Source: Armigeres subalbatus | Taxonomy: Eukaryota > Arthropoda > Insecta > Diptera > Culicidae | Assembly (NCBI RefSeq): GCF_024139115.2 | Contig: NC_085140.1 | Span: 296,823,293-296,887,292, forward strand | Length of the DNA stretch: 64,000 nt | Direction: 5' to 3' | Shown here: in pieces, positions 1 through 11,840 of the stretch | Numbering within the stretch: the first letter of the stretch is position 1 | Layout of the letters: each line of letters begins with the position of its first letter | Notes under the pieces: model-generated | The model's database searches: none | What the model saw: only the letters and a program-made list of their open reading frames with translations | What the model was told of the DNA's origin: nothing | Position numbers and translations under genes: made by a program

Positions 1-660
1 GTAGTTTTCGATACTCTTAACGAAAATACCATAGCAATTAGGTTCACGTAGGCTTGGGCGCAATCTTGCTGCTCTTACGATCCCTTGCAGCTTTTCTCCC
101 ATGGAGAGAAACAAAATTTGCGATCGTTTTGCGGGATCGTTTACGTTGGATAGCGAGGTTGCAATTTCAAATCGATCAATAAATCTATTCCATTGTTCCC
201 ACATCTGATTTGCAGGGACGTCGTTCGGGAATGGTTGAATATTTTCCCAACGAATATTTCCCGAACTGGTTGACGGTCCGGGGGTCTCGATTCCAATGTT
301 CCAACTACGGTCATCGTCGTGATGGATCGGAGCGACTGTAGCACGAGCTTGGTAAGTGTTCATGTCCTGTAGCAATTTATTTAGCGTGCTCTGCATTCTG
401 TCCATTCTAAGGGCGTAATCCTGGTTTCCTCGCAGCGTCATGTCACGATCTTCTCTGGGTTCGATGTTTCCGTCTTCATTATCATCGGTGTCGTCATCAC
501 TTCCAAGTGTCTCGTTCGCGGAACTAACGTCACACTCGTCCAACTGTTCTTGCTTGACATGGTTAGCTGCTTCTTGCTGCCATTCGCTGATGTGTTCGTC
601 TTCGTCTTCCGAATCGCTGTGCGGCTCTGGAGCCCTCACGTACTTTCCTCCGGTTGACAT
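1..660 (-). CDS. Gag-like protein of a Ty3/gypsy LTR retrotransposon, partial (runs off the left edge)
   Basis: Seen: reading leftward from the ATG at 658-660 there are 220 codons without a stop to the window edge. An in-frame TAA about 20 bases upstream makes this the first possible start. The first third is acidic and Ser/Glu-rich (SDSEDEDEH near residue 15). It is followed by a Trp-rich block (WEQWNRFIDRFEIA, about residue 160) and LFLSMGEKLQGI, the pattern of a retrotransposon capsid. Known: Gag of these elements packages the RNA, and the zinc knuckle lies further downstream, outside this window. Context: the LTR, primer site and leader lie just upstream in the right order and strand, so this is the 5' part of one element. 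No frameshift is seen. The exact gypsy lineage is not resolved. Confidence 0.72.
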   Translation of the reverse strand, partial: MSTGGKYVRAPEPHSDSEDEDEHISEWQQEAANHVKQEQLDECDVSSANETLGSDDDTDDNEDGNIEPREDRDMTLRGNQDYALRMDRMQSTLNKLLQDMNTYQARATVAPIHHDDDRSWNIGIETPGPSTSSGNIRWENIQPFPNDVPANQMWEQWNRFIDRFEIATSLSNVNDPAKRSQILFLSMGEKLQGIVRAARLRPSLREPNCYGIFVKSIENY

Positions 661-959
661 TTTCAAAATTCGATGTGTGCTTTAACCTGGAACTGATGAA
701 ATAAATAATGATTTTTCACTATTTCATCATACTCCAATCTTGTTTCTGGCCTAATTATATGTTTATATCCTTTACAGGTAAACTTTTTTATTCGAATGGA
801 AACTACATATCGACCAGAGCCATTTGAGTGGGCGCGGTCAAATCAACTGGGCATGGTATTTTCTAGTTGTCAGTTTCTGACCCGATGTTTATGTGAACTA
901 GAAAAATCGTTTTGACCCGTTTGCCAACAAAACCCTTTGGACCATTTCTACATCAAATA

Positions 960-1262
960 TGCGCGGTCATCCCGATCCGCTTCTGACAAAAACCGCTGCG
1001 GCCATTTCTATCCCGCAAATAAGCGCGGTCATCCCGATCCGCTTCCGACAAAAACCAGCGGCCTTATCTGGTCCGCAAATAAGCGCGGTCATCCCGATCC
1101 GCTTCCGACAAAAACCCAGCGGCCTTATTTGGCCCGCAAATATGCGCGGTCATCCCGATCCGCTTCCGACAAAAACCAGCGGCCTTATCTGGCACACAAA
1201 AAGAAAAGCGCGGTCATCCCGATCCGCTTCCGACAAGAACCACACGGCCATTTTGATTCATA
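960..1262 (-). repeat. Tandem array, about 60-64-bp unit, five good copies
   Basis: Each copy on the + strand opens with GCGCGGTCATCCCGATCCGC (starts near 960, 1022, 1082, 1142 and 1206) and ends in an AT-rich CGCAAATA piece. One degenerate copy lies on each side (about 910-959 and 1263-1320). The open frames across it on the + strand are by-products of the repeat. Confidence 0.85.
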
Positions 1263-1594
1263 AACAAAAAGGATTATCTCCATCCGCTTCCTACCAAAAC
1301 TGTTAGAAGCATTTTGGATCCGTACTTATTTTCCCTTATTTATGATAAAATGGTGAGTATTCACATCAAAACTTACACAAGTTAATTATTTCACTTGTCA
1401 CTCTTAACGCGATCTACCGAGCCGGCCATTTTGTTCCCAACACTTTTCCACACATTTTGTGATTTGAATTTACAATTTTATATACGATGGAAATGTATAT
1501 TTTCCTGCGTGGTGGGTGATTCCTCAAAAGAAAAACAAGATACGTTTTTCTAAAAGTTTATTTTTTTAAACCGAATTTTCCACTGGAAATGTAT

Positions 1595-1616
1595 CCTCCT
1601 GGCAGGATCGCCAAAA
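1595..1616 (-). other. Primer-binding-site region of the gypsy element
   Basis: Directly inside the LTR, the minus strand reads TTTTGGCGATCCTGCCAGG. The LTR-like element at 33680 has a very similar TTTGGCGATCCGGCCAGG in the same place, which supports it as a primer site. The priming tRNA was not identified. Confidence 0.55.
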
Positions 1617-2063
1617 TGTTAACCCCAAAATGGAGGAATCACCCAGCACGCTCGAGTAGGCGATAGGTCTTACCTGTACCACTGCTGCTGTATCAAAGCG
1701 TTGATGCTCGCTGCTGCGCGCAGAGTGTGGGTTTCGCTGTTACCGCGCGCGTTACATGGTAACGCACAAAGTGTGTGTATAGAAGGTCGAGCATATGGCT
1801 AGACTGTATCATACGTCATTGACTCAAAGAAGTGTAATGAGCTAATGACTCCATATCCACGCCACACATGGAATAATATCGATAATATTCAGAAAGAATT
1901 AATCAAATTTCTTGCTGAAGAAAATGATAGAAATGTTTACAGAGGAACAAGCATTTTAATGTTTGCGGAACGGCTTTCACAGTTTGAACGATTGAAGCAA
2001 AGGTGTAGTTTGTCTGCTTTGCATTCTTCATCGAAATATTTACAGTAGTGTTTGCATTTAACA
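1617..2063 (-). repeat. Putative 5' LTR (447 bp) of the gypsy element
   Basis: On the + strand it begins TGTTAACC and a matching end TTTAACA occurs at 2057-2063, giving TGTTAA...TTAACA termini. The inner end is fixed by the adjacent primer site. The outer end is inferred from the terminal inverted repeat only, because the second LTR is outside the window. Confidence 0.5.
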
Positions 2064-2220
2064 AAGTCGATATTCCGATAATCGATTTATTGAAAAAATG
2101 CATGGACATCCCCGCACTGTAAAATGTCATCGAACAACTGTATGACTACTCACCGGAAGATGGCAGGAGGGTTTTCCAGCACAAACTAGAAAAAAACATG
2201 TTTAGATTCCTCTTTGCTCA

Positions 2221-2637
2221 CTAGATGATGTTGTTATCACCGGCAAATTGTTCGCCATTTCGTTGTATGGGAAAACTCGAAGTGAACCATATTGTTAATA
2301 TAATATATTTGCTGCCAGTCAGTACTTGGTGGTGCTGTATATCGCAAGATGTCCAGTCCATGTCATCCGCAAAACCAAGAAACATGTAAGACTTGTTGAT
2401 GATGGTTCCGTTTCTTTGCACATCAGATCTTCGAATTGCACCTTCCAGAGCTATGTTGAATAGCCGATAAGAAAGCGCATCTCCCTCCTTCAATTCATCT
2501 AACATCACGAACGAATCGAATGTCCCACCAGATATTCTTACGCTTGATTTGGATCCATCCAGCGTTGCACGAATCAGCCTAATATGATTTGCCGGATATT
2601 CTAGCATTAAATGCCACAGTTTGGCCTGGAGCCGCAA
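2221..2637 (-). pseudogene. RTE-like LINE fragment, reverse-transcriptase middle
   Basis: Seen: an open stretch of about 139 codons containing IRLIRATLDGSK, the LFNIALEGAIRRS helix and the catalytic FADDMD box (GFADDMDW). The same blocks occur in the better copy at 32735-33674, so this is the palm domain of an RTE-type reverse transcriptase. After the FADD box the homology ends in unrelated sequence. The usual RQGD motif before the palm helix reads KEGD here. It is a decayed fragment without the N-terminal fingers or the C-terminus. Confidence 0.65.
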
Positions 2638-2821
2638 CTAGCATGCGGCTTCTGGCCTGGTTTTTCTCATCTGTCACTATTTAGCACTCCACATCAAACC
2701 AGCCGTTTGTTTCGTGGTACCATGTATCTCTGTGGCTCATGTATCTCTGTGGCTTGACTTGACTCTGTGGCCTGGTGGAACAATGAATTGACCGCCTGGT
2801 GGACTTGTTGCCACAATGCAT

Positions 2822-3175
2822 TCAAATTGTCGCCAGCTGGGTGTCCTTCGATTCTATTGTCGAGCTTATGAGCGAATTGCTTCGAACGCCCTCGCCTGAT
2901 AGTTGCTGTATATTCAGCCCCATGATTCTCTCACGCCTACAACCGGTGATGCTGACCAGCCTTGCGAGAATCTTATATACCACCAGCTTGTTGTCAGAGT
3001 CGATATTTGCGCCTCGGAAGGTCCTCACATCTATGACATCTGAGAAAAGCCGACCCTCCACCCACCAAAACATGTTTGATTTGAGAACACGTATCGCCAT
3101 TTGCGTGTCTCCAGGTGTGCTTCCGAATTTTCTTGCCTGCAAAATAGGTGCTACAGATAGCCATTCCTCTGGCTG
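2822..3175 (-). pseudogene. RTE-like LINE fragment, end of the AP endonuclease domain
   Basis: Seen: FSDVIDVRTFRGANIDSD, the last block of an APE-type endonuclease in which the Asp-His pair completes the active site. Here the residue after the final Asp is Asn (SDNKLV) rather than His, so a catalytic residue is lost. It lies upstream of the reverse-transcriptase scrap at 2221-2637 on the same strand, in the order expected for one rearranged copy. Confidence 0.6.
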
Positions 3176-3552
3176 TGTCTAAATTGACTAGTCTCAGGCC
3201 GTTGATTTTTTTAAAACTATTTTTGCGATTGATCTATTAGGTGATCTCTGGGAATCCGTAATAAAGGACATATTCTGTTATGTACCAAAATTTGCAGTTT
3301 GCTGGCTCTTTCTTTATGATCTTTATGAACCTAATTGTCCATTCTAGAACCCTATAGGGCCTCTCTAGAAAATAAGTAGAGGGGGTCAGTTTCGTGTTTT
3401 CCCTGAGTAGCACTTATATTGGAAATCAGTTTCTGATACTGATATAAGGTCAAATTTGATCATATATGAGTTACTTCAACCGATAACCATTGATAAGTTT
3501 CTCTTAATATTCGAAGAAATTTAAATGTTGTATTTTATGCTTGCTGGTTTAT

Positions 3553-3800
3553 TTTTATTATTACCAGACTGAGGCCGGAGTGGCCTGTGCAATAAATAAA
3601 AGTTTTCTCCATTCAGCTCGGTCCATGGCTGCACTTCGCCAACAACGCAGTCTGCGTGGGTCAGCAAATCGTCCTCCACCTGATCGATCCACCTTGCCCG
3701 CTGGGCACCTCGCCTTCTTGTTCCCGTCGCATCGTTGTCGAGACCCATTTTCACTGGATTACTGTCTGACATTCTGGCTACGTACCCGGCCCACCACAGT
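3553..3800 (-). pseudogene. RTE-like LINE fragment, C-terminus and 3' end
   Basis: Seen on the minus strand: MSDSNPVKMGLDND, then GTRRRGAQRARWIDQVEDDL, the conserved tail of this family, followed by a frameshifted remainder. Its 3' end (GGCCGGAGTGGCC, then an AT-rich tail near 3550) matches the end of the copy at 31443-31990, so both are 3'-anchored, 5'-truncated insertions. Confidence 0.7.
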
Positions 3801-4790
3801 CTTCAGTGCTTGCTGGTTACCTGAGTCTATTTGCATTACAGATCGTTGGAGACACAGATTAGAAGTAACGTAGAAAATAACGATCTAGGGCTGTACCCCT
3901 GACGTCAGTAACATCAATTCAATAACTTTTGATATTGACAAGGTACTCGTTAGGTCACTGGCTAAACGCAATGCTCTTATGAACGACGTGTTATCTATTG
4001 AGACTTCTCTCGGCTACCATGAACACCCATTTCTCCAATTTTCTCGAACGGTTCAGTGTCCGTTCATTTTTGGATAGGTGGGTTTTCCACCCGCCAACCA
4101 ACTTATTTTCAATCGGTCCTCTTAGTACTATGATATTACTAACATGCATCTAGCCTTGCGTATTCATCTCATCATCGATTGGTTCGCGGAATGGGTAAAA
4201 CATCGAGAGGGCCGCCTTCAAATCCCCCCACATCGGGCTCTTATTGGTCCCATTTCGGGGGTGGACAACTTTGAGATGATGTGTGATTTCATATTTATGA
4301 AATGCCGAGTCTCACGTGGGACAGATAAGGCGAATGCTTTCAATTTCATCACCTATTGTGCTAAATAAATTAATGACCGGTTTTAAGCTTACATTGTATT
4401 GCAACAAGCAGCATTATCACTGAATCTTGGCTTATTTGGCATGCGCAAGGTGCAGTAGTCCGCTTGTTTGTGCCAGGGTGGGTGGTTTGGTTGGATGGTG
4501 AAGTACAACCCGATGCATGTCGGCTGACTGATGGCTCCACTCGGTTGAGATGGTGAAATGCAGTGCGTCGTCGGGCAGTTTAGCTGAGAGGTGCTCGGTT
4601 TCATTGACATTCTTCTGCCTACGGAATACCAATCGATTACACGTTGCCGAACGGGGGTGGTGGCCAATTGGATCGAGGATGTTTGGCCGGATGATATGGC
4701 GAAACTTTGCGTGAGACTTTGAAGCGGGTGGCATTCGGTTTAATTTGATTTTGTGTATGTTTTCGATATTCGTTATAATCGCTCAGTTTA
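3801..4790. other. Intergenic, nothing recognised
   Basis: No convincing reading frame, terminal repeat or RNA gene was found on either strand. The open frames of 65-100 codons here show no recognisable motif. Confidence 0.5.
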
Positions 4791-5122
4791 GTGAAATTTG
4801 CACAGAAAATGATGGCCGTAGGAGTTGCATTCAAGTATCAGGTTCAACAGTACACCAAATGTAGTAGTAGATGTAATGATATTGCAGGATACAAAATTTG
4901 TACTAAGTATCAAGAGGGTGACTTAGTTTATAAACCAAATCATGGTACGCCTGATATTTCATCAAAGTTACAAGAACAATTCAAGGGACCATATATAGTT
5001 AAAAAATAATCCCCAATAAACGTTACGTTGTAAGTGATGTTAATGGTATTCAGCTGACACAATTACCCTTTACCGGGATATTTGATCCTGTCAATATGAA
5101 GTTATGGAACATCAAAAATTAA
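4791..5122 (+). pseudogene. Ty3/gypsy integrase C-terminus, frameshifted
   Basis: Seen: YQEGDLVYKPNHGTPDISSK followed by LQEQFKGPYIVKK, the chromo/GPY-type C-terminal domain of a gypsy integrase. A one-base slip in the A run near 5005 ends the first frame. The continuation in the next frame (KRYVVSDVNG ... LPFTGIFDPVNMKLW) runs to TAA at 5120-5122, 20 bases before the LTR. Upstream integrase core, RNase H and RT are missing, so this is a 5'-truncated pol end. It is not the element at the left edge, which lies on the other strand. Confidence 0.72.
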
Positions 5123-5142
5123 TTGAAAGCACATCGGGACGA

Positions 5143-5317
5143 TGTGGATGTCAGGATGGCCGAGCTGTAGGTATTCGTAGTAGGCATTGCATAGAAGAGT
5201 AGAGTTAGACAGTAGCAACCAATAAATGTGATGTCAGACAATATCGAGACACACAATAAAGAGGAAGTTACCTAGTCAGCTCTCTGTGTATTGTCTTCAA
5301 TATAACAATATTTAACA
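5143..5317 (+). repeat. 3' LTR of the truncated gypsy element (about 175 bp)
   Basis: It begins TGTGGATGTCAGG just after the pol stop and ends ATTTAACA. An AATAAA-type signal occurs twice inside (near 5221 and 5256). No second copy exists in the window, so the ends are inferred from the TG...CA rule and position. Confidence 0.55.
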
Positions 5318-6244
5318 AAAGGATAATTGTACACTGTAAAATCCACACATTTTTATTGGCAAAATCTATTGATTTAACTAACTATTTATATGCAACCACT
5401 CTCCACACAATCTACTAATAAAATATTAGAGTGGTACTATTGCAAAAAGATATATACATATTTTTCGCAGTGTAAAATTTTAGATCGAATGAATGCTGGG
5501 AATTACTTCAATCTTAAATATAAATTTTTGCAATCAATTTGTCATATCAAGAGAACGGAACGAAAAAAAATGAAATGAAAAATATTTGTTTACATTTTAA
5601 TGCGTTCTTTCTTTTTTGTTCCCATTCAATTTTTTTGCTAATTATTTTGAACGCTTGATTTGTGTTTGATGCTTTTGGCAAGACAATAGATTGGTCGCAT
5701 ACTTTATCATCTGGTCCATCACGGATCTGCATAGATGTATTGCTGGGAAGGGATAACAAGCAGAAATATTTCATCTACCTTTATATCAAGGACGAGAAAG
5801 CATTGAAAATGATACAATTTGTAACTATTTAGAGACGGATATTTTTTTTGTATTTAAGAAACCTATTTAGAAAATATCTTTCAGGTAAATATTACCGTAG
5901 AATAAATTCACAGCTCATGAAACATTTTTCTGGCATTTTCCATGTGATGCGATAGAGTCTTGAATGCAAATTATTATTTACATATCATTGTAACAATATT
6001 GAAAAGCATACATGACAGATTAACTTAAAAATGTTTCTGTTGCGAGTAAAAGTTATAAAATTCTAGGTGTTATTGTTATTGATTCTTAAAAAAAACGTCA
6101 TAGATAGTAGCTCTAAATTGGGAATAATAATTCTCTTATTTGGATTGAGTCTGCAGAGCTTATATCAAAGCGTTATATACCGATATACGGTTCTTTTACT
6201 CCTTCAAGCTTATACTGCTAATTAGCACTTGAAAATCATATACA
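5318..6244. other. AT-rich intergenic, nothing recognised
   Basis: No gene, repeat boundary or RNA motif can be supported here. Confidence 0.5.
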
Positions 6245-6496
6245 CACCCAACCGGTGGTTGTTAGATTTTCTAACAATCCTGTATAAGAATCTACCAAAA
6301 CCTGTATAAGAACTGGGCATATGCGAAATTGTTAGATTCTTATACAAAAAATGTATGAAAAGCTAACAAAATTGTTAGATTCTAGTACTATATTTGTTTA
6401 AGAATCTAGCAATTTCGCATATGCCCAGTTCTTATACAGGTTTTGGTAGATTCTTATACAGAATTGTTGGGAAATCTAACATCCGCCGGTTGGGTG
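6245..6496. mobile_element. Foldback MITE, 252 bp
   Basis: The two halves are near-perfect inverted copies (arms of about 110 bp). It begins CACCCAACCGGTGGTTGTTA and ends CGCCGGTTGGGTG. Both arms contain AACTGGGCATATGCGAAATT or its inverse. A transcript would fold into one long hairpin. Confidence 0.8.
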
Positions 6497-6532
6497 CAGT
6501 CAATCGCAAAATTGAGCATAACCTAACCTAAG

Positions 6533-6745
6533 GTAAGAACGTTGCTTTGTAAAAATTCAATGTAGCAAGACAAAAAAGTTACGATACACTGTAAATATCT
6601 TCACAATACGGTCTCACATATGTAGAATAATCAGAAATGAGTTGAACATATGAAAATAATGTGAAAACAATTTACAAGAAATTTACAATATTTTGAAACT
6701 CTTTCGTCCTGCTACATAGAATTTTTACAAAGCATCGTTCTTACA
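6533..6745. mobile_element. TIR element (MITE), about 213 bp
   Basis: Terminal inverted repeats of about 38 bp: left GTAAGAACGTTGCTTTGTAA, right (inverse) GTAAGAACGATGCTTTGTAA, both continuing into ATGTAGCA. It lies 36 bp after the foldback MITE. Confidence 0.65.
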
Positions 6746-9028
6746 AAAGATATTCGATTTCGTTACAAGATAAAGAATGTCGATGTCATCGCTGTCCGGA
6801 ACATCTTTTGCTGGCGAGGATAGGGTGCTAAATGTCAATGAAGGAAAAATACATACGATTTGACAGTTCGGTACCCAACATGTTTCGGACAGCAGAACAA
6901 AGGGAACCGAAGCGACAATATTTATCATATAACTAAAATATCTTTTGTTCTTACCTTTCACTTGTTTGCAATTTTGATAAAAATTTGTGGAGTTCTTGCT
7001 CTAATTTGAAAGCAATGAATATCAAAGAAGAGGATATTTATTATTTCAAGCATTCAAATTACATTGATTATGTTCATACGAAGAAATTTCATACAAAAAC
7101 ACTCGGTGTATGCTCAATTTTGCGACATCTTATGATAATTTTCAAATAACTTTACATCGGAACAAAATTTCAAACTTTGTACCCTTATTGATAACAGAAT
7201 GAAAAACACTATTGAAAAACATCAAAAAAATTGATAAATATTTGATTGCCTTTGAAATTGTTAATACATTCATCTAATCCAAAGTGTATAGTCAATTTTG
7301 CGATTGTCTGTATACAGCTTATGGGCACTGAAGTGTTGTTATTTGGATTAAATAAAGCTTATTAAAGAGCCTAATGGTTTCCTGGGTACGTTGTAGCTAA
7401 ATCATATATTGCTAGAAACACCACGGAATACTATTACGGATCAATGCGTACCTACACAATACTATCGCAAAGCTTAGAGTTGGTTGTCCCTTGTTCTGAT
7501 CGATATTAGAAAACAAATGATGATTTTGAGCGAAAACAAAAATTCAGGAAAACTAGGATCGGTAATGCAGAAATTTGTCATCTTCGTGAGCTTCGTGATT
7601 TAGTTTACACGCAATTGAACCGTGAAATTCGTCAGTCGAATCCACACCTTCTTGATTTCCGATCTCATAATATAGAACTACATCAGCAAAAATGTATATA
7701 CTAGACTAGACTAAGAGGAAACAAAAACAAAATTCAATCAGTAGTAGAATCAAAACAAGAACGGACAATGACCAATCTTTTGATCCGGTCTTCGCCGGTT
7801 ACAACAACAATCAGGAAAAGTGAAGTGAAGCAACAAAGGTCACTCGAACCCATGGAAACAGACTAAGGTATTAACCAATCCGATCCAGTAAAAACCTGTC
7901 TCTTGGTAAAGTGATAACGGAATACTTCTTATAATAGAACTTTTTATTGATATGGCGGTTTTCATTGGGAAACTATAATCGTACCTTACTACTTTTAAAC
8001 CTAAGAAGAATTTGATTAGATAAATACCCTTTTCGCCTTTATTATAGCTTAGCTTAGCCTTAACTGACTGTACGTACATATCTATGGTTGTTAATCCGTG
8101 ATTGATTCGAAATAGTGAAATTGCACAATTAATCAACTGAACGGCTGACTGGGATTAGTCAATAAATAATTCTCACTGTGCAAGTTTCAGTAAATCAATA
8201 AATACAAAGATCTACAACAGCACCGGCCACGTTCTTAAAGTCAGTTGGGCGAAAAGGATGGACCATTAGTACATGATGATGAAGACCGTGTTTACCTCTG
8301 CATCTCTACGAAAATCACAGGAAAGAACTTTTGGTTATGGATAGGTATCGTTGGGGTTGGATTTACTCTGATAAATGTTATGACTGTCGAAGCTTTCTAA
8401 ACATTAGTGTGCACACGTTATAATTCATCGATCTATCGACCGCATTAAGCAGTCGAAGATTGCTTGTTCATACCATAGGTAAATAATCGATTATTCTGTC
8501 AGCACTGCCGAACTACATGGACCAATAATTTACTGAGTGTTATTTTGAATGGTAATTGGAGTTATTCGGAATCATTTGTCAACGTTTTGTCCACAATCAT
8601 ATAATGATCATAGGTTGCTAATATCATCTTCCAAACTTAGACGTACATGTTCATGATAGAATTGGAGGCGAAAGTATAGAATTGATAGTTCCGTTGGGAT
8701 ACGGCAGGCATGAAGAATGTGCATTTTATAGAAGTCGATTTGAAAGCGAGCGGAAGGCAATATTTGTGATGGCACACATCGCACGATCTTCCTTCTGCCA
8801 AACTCCCGTATGAAGGGGAAGGGAAGAATATCAGTGTGGAAGCTGATAAATCTCCACTGGCAAAAGGAAGGTGGTTTGATTTGCTCATATGCCATCGCGT
8901 GCGGAAGGGTTTTTCTATCGACGAGTACGGTCTCTAAATTTCTAATATGACATCAGCATCTAGTCGAATAGGATGTTTATTGCACAGTTCTGTTTTCTCC
9001 ATGCGTCCGTTTCGTCGCAACCAACTTA
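6746..9028. other. Non-coding, no gene recognised
   Basis: Two short pieces, ATTTTGCGACAT near 7115 and ATTTTGCGATTG near 7295, are inverse relatives of a piece at 6501-6520. They suggest a further decayed TIR element around 6500-7310, but its ends cannot be fixed. Open frames here are short and motif-free. Confidence 0.4.
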
Positions 9029-9213
9029 AAGGTTCCCCCAAACACACGCGATGCGACAGTCGCGACGCGATTCTATCACTTAGCGACAGCGATTCTGTCG
9101 CCATTGGTATGGATGCGTAAATAGAACATTGCCTGCAGCGACCCAACGATAGAATCGCGGCGACTAGTTGTCGCCGACGCGGCGATCAAATCGCTTAGGT
9201 CTGGGGGAGCCTT
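9029..9213. mobile_element. MITE with GGTTCCCCCA ends, about 185 bp
   Basis: Left end AAGGTTCCCCCA and right end TGGGGGAGCCTT are inverted repeats inside TTAA-type flanks. Sub-terminal inverted blocks (CGCGATTCTATC and GATAGAATCGCG) extend the pairing. Confidence 0.65.
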
Positions 9214-9354
9214 AACTCCCTCGGAGAGAACAATGCAGAGAAAGGCACTGCTGCTATACCGTCGACCAAGAACAGCTGAATTGATGGATGCCCCCAACAG
9301 GGGTAGTACACTAATCCATATCATTGTAAATCGTTTAACTTCACGTAGAAGTAA

Positions 9355-9548
9355 TAGGGGGAATGACGGCTTTGGCAGGTTTTGTTCTATTATTGGCAGG
9401 GGGTTTTTTATGACCGATTATGCTCAAATTTGGCCTAAACATTCTTTGCATATCAGAGAATATTGTGCCTCAATTTCATAAAATTCGGTCGACAAAAACC
9501 CCCCTGCCAATAATAGAACAAAACCTGCCAAAGCCGTCTTTTTTCCTA
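9355..9548. mobile_element. MITE with long perfect inverted arms, about 194 bp
   Basis: Bounded by TAGGGGGAA and TTTTTTCCTA. The inner arms are exact inverses for more than 40 bases, from GACGGCTTTGGCAGG through CTATTATTGGCAGGGGG. The flanking dinucleotide is TA, as for Tc1/mariner-type MITEs. Confidence 0.75.
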
Positions 9549-9737
9549 CATTCAAATAATTAATTAATCATAGGTTGATCGGTAGTGCTGGCAGAAAGAT
9601 TGATTTCTTCCTTATGTTTCGAAAAATCAATCTTCGAAGCGTTATAACAGTTTTTGTACACAGGGAAATTCGAGGCGTTTTGAAGGATCGTGATGCAGTC
9701 TATATGCAGGCCATTTATAGTTTCCTTTGTAATTTTT

Positions 9738-10024
9738 TCTTCTTCTTATTGGCATTACATCCCCACACTGGGACAGAGCCGTCTCGCAGCTTAGTGTTCA
9801 TTAAGTACTTCCACAGTTATTAACTGCGAGGTTTCTAAGCCAAGTTACCATTTTTGCATTCGTATATCATGAGGCTAACACGATGATACTTTTATGCCCA
9901 TGGAAGTCGAGACAATTTCCAATCCGAAAATTGCCTAGACCGGCACCGAGAATCGAACCCAGCCACCCTCAGCATGGTCTTGCTTTGTAGCCGCGCGTCT
10001 TACCGCATGGCTAAGGAGGGCCCC
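9738..10024 (-). mobile_element. Feilai-type tRNA-derived SINE
   Basis: On the minus strand it starts GGGGCCCTCCTTAGCCATGC, has a pol III A-box-like TAGCCATGCGG and a B-box GGTTCGATTCTC (9949-9960), and ends with the AAGAAGAAG tail typical of Feilai. Full length compared with the copies at 14489-14780 and 59687-59929. Confidence 0.88.
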
Positions 10025-11479
10025 TCTAACCCAATCTAATTGTGATTCTGACAACTAAATCTAATTTTTGTGTTTTTTTCTTTTATCAAAGTTTTGTTTG
10101 TACTGTCTCTGTCTCTCTGTTCTGTAGATATCCGTTACTCTCGCCATCCGGAAGATGCTGCCAGTCGAATTAATCCTCGAGCACGACGACACGCCACATC
10201 GTCCCTTACTACAAATGCCCGGATAAGCAGCCGAAATTCTCTGATCCCGAATCCTAAGTCCTGTCCATCCCTAAACATTGTAAACTAACCTCGAGTCACC
10301 ACGAGTACGTGGCAACGAAATATCACAATACCCCTCCTTCCATAATAAACATATGTTTCATCCTGCTGAGTTGTTTTACTCATAGAACTACTGATGCAGT
10401 TATTGTCTGTTTTTGCTCTGTACAAGCAAACTGTCAAAATCTGTTTTAGTGGCACTCTTTATGACTCTCTTAATTTTTTCCCATTAGAACTTTACGCGAG
10501 CATTTCACATGGTGTAAAAAAAAAAAGTGTCAACCCCAATTCAATAGATTTATGTTTCTGTTAACATACATAATTTTTTACCAATTACCTCGTAATTACC
10601 ATTGCTATTAATGAAAGATAAACTAAGAAAGCCAAAATAATTTACCTAGCAATGACACTGCATTTCTTGCATTCAGCTAAGACTTACTAACTTATTAAAT
10701 TCACCAGTTTCTTCATAACTTTTGAACGCAATGGCCAATCCTAATCAAATTCAGCTATGCTTCACCCCCTGTCGAATATTGTTGCGAGAAAGTCGATTGA
10801 GGATTACTTTATGAAAAGATGGCTAATGTTTTCTGTGGCCTTCTCAAACATACACACCCACTTACGCACAGACATACTGCCTTTTTTAGATCAGTTTGAC
10901 GAGCCTAGTCGATTGGTATACTCCAAAATCTCTTTTTGCGCCCAAAAACCCCGAGCGTAAATTGAATCAGAGCGTAAACAAAGGGAGCTTTATTTGGAAT
11001 TTTGAGCGTAAAAAGAGGAAGCGCTATTTGGAGTTTGGAGCGTAAAAAAGTTTGCAATCTTTTAGGTAAACAAAGTTTTATATTTAACTTACTTTTAGTC
11101 TTAAGATGTGTCTTTTACCAATTTCGGTATTAGGATCTTCCAAATTATTTTCGTTATCATGGCCATCCAATTGTTTGAGTGCTGAGGTCTTAAGATGTTC
11201 TTGGTGCGCTAAGAAATCAAGAAGTCATAAGTGGTGCAGATCCTTTATGACGCACAGTAAGACGTTCATTATCATTTTGAAGTATTTTTCAAGTTTTTCG
11301 AGATCCTCCGAACATGAACCAGTGGTTGTGATACATAGGATAGAATGCAACCATTGCCTATGTTCATGCTCATCCAACAAAATCCGGAAGTAATGCCCTA
11401 AGATCTACACGCGTAACCAGAGATCTTTCGGCTTGTTCCAAAAATAGCATATGCCCTTTGTGGTACATATAATAGAACG
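10025..11479. other. Non-coding; one repeated AGCGTAAA motif block
   Basis: At 10935-11050 the motif TTGGA(A/G)TTT...GAGCGTAAA occurs three times. A related block lies at 11860-11935. No gene is recognised. Confidence 0.4.
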
Positions 11480-11840
11480 CCTTCATTGCATAGGTTCATG
11501 ATCCATTCAATAACTGTTTCCATTAAGGAGGTTGATCCGTAGTCCTTGACTCTATGGAGTTCGTAGACTACCTGAAACTCACGGCAACAACAAGAGCTAC
11601 ATGAAATACAAACAAATACCAGGAGGAAGTCACACAATTAGTTTATTCTTCAATATCTGCCTCCATTACGGACCTTGACTCTATGGAGTTCAAAGACTAC
11701 CTGGCACCAATGACAACAACAAGAACTACTTGGAATGCAAACATATACCAAGAAGGGGTCACACAACTTATTTGTTTTTCAATAACTGCCAATAACTTAC
11801 GGAGGTTTATCCACAGACCTTAACTCTATGGAGTTCGTAG
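11480..11840. repeat. Diverged tandem repeat, unit about 130-145 bp
   Basis: ACTCTATGGAGTTC recurs after about 129 and 145 bases (near 11550, 11679 and 11824), with ACAACAACAAGAGCTAC-like and ATACCAGGAGG-like pieces in step. Between two and three units are present. Confidence 0.6.

Larger units (their letters stand above)
661..1616 (-). other. Untranslated leader of the minus-strand gypsy element
   Basis: This 956-base stretch lies between the LTR/primer site and the gag start and has no sustained reading frame on the element's strand. It holds the tandem array at 960-1262. A short piece at 1509-1525 (GGGTGATTCCTC) is the inverse of a piece of the LTR at 1630-1650. Confidence 0.55.

Noticed and set aside
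937..1306. Overlapping plus-strand frames of 108 and 115 codons
   Set aside because: They run across the 60-64-bp tandem array in the leader of a minus-strand element, and the gag frame is on the other strand.
1845..2048. 67-codon frame, possibly coding
   Set aside because: It lies inside the inferred LTR, has no motif and no splice context.
4389..4734. Overlapping minus-strand frames of 92-100 codons
   Set aside because: No recognisable domain, codon pattern or gene context.
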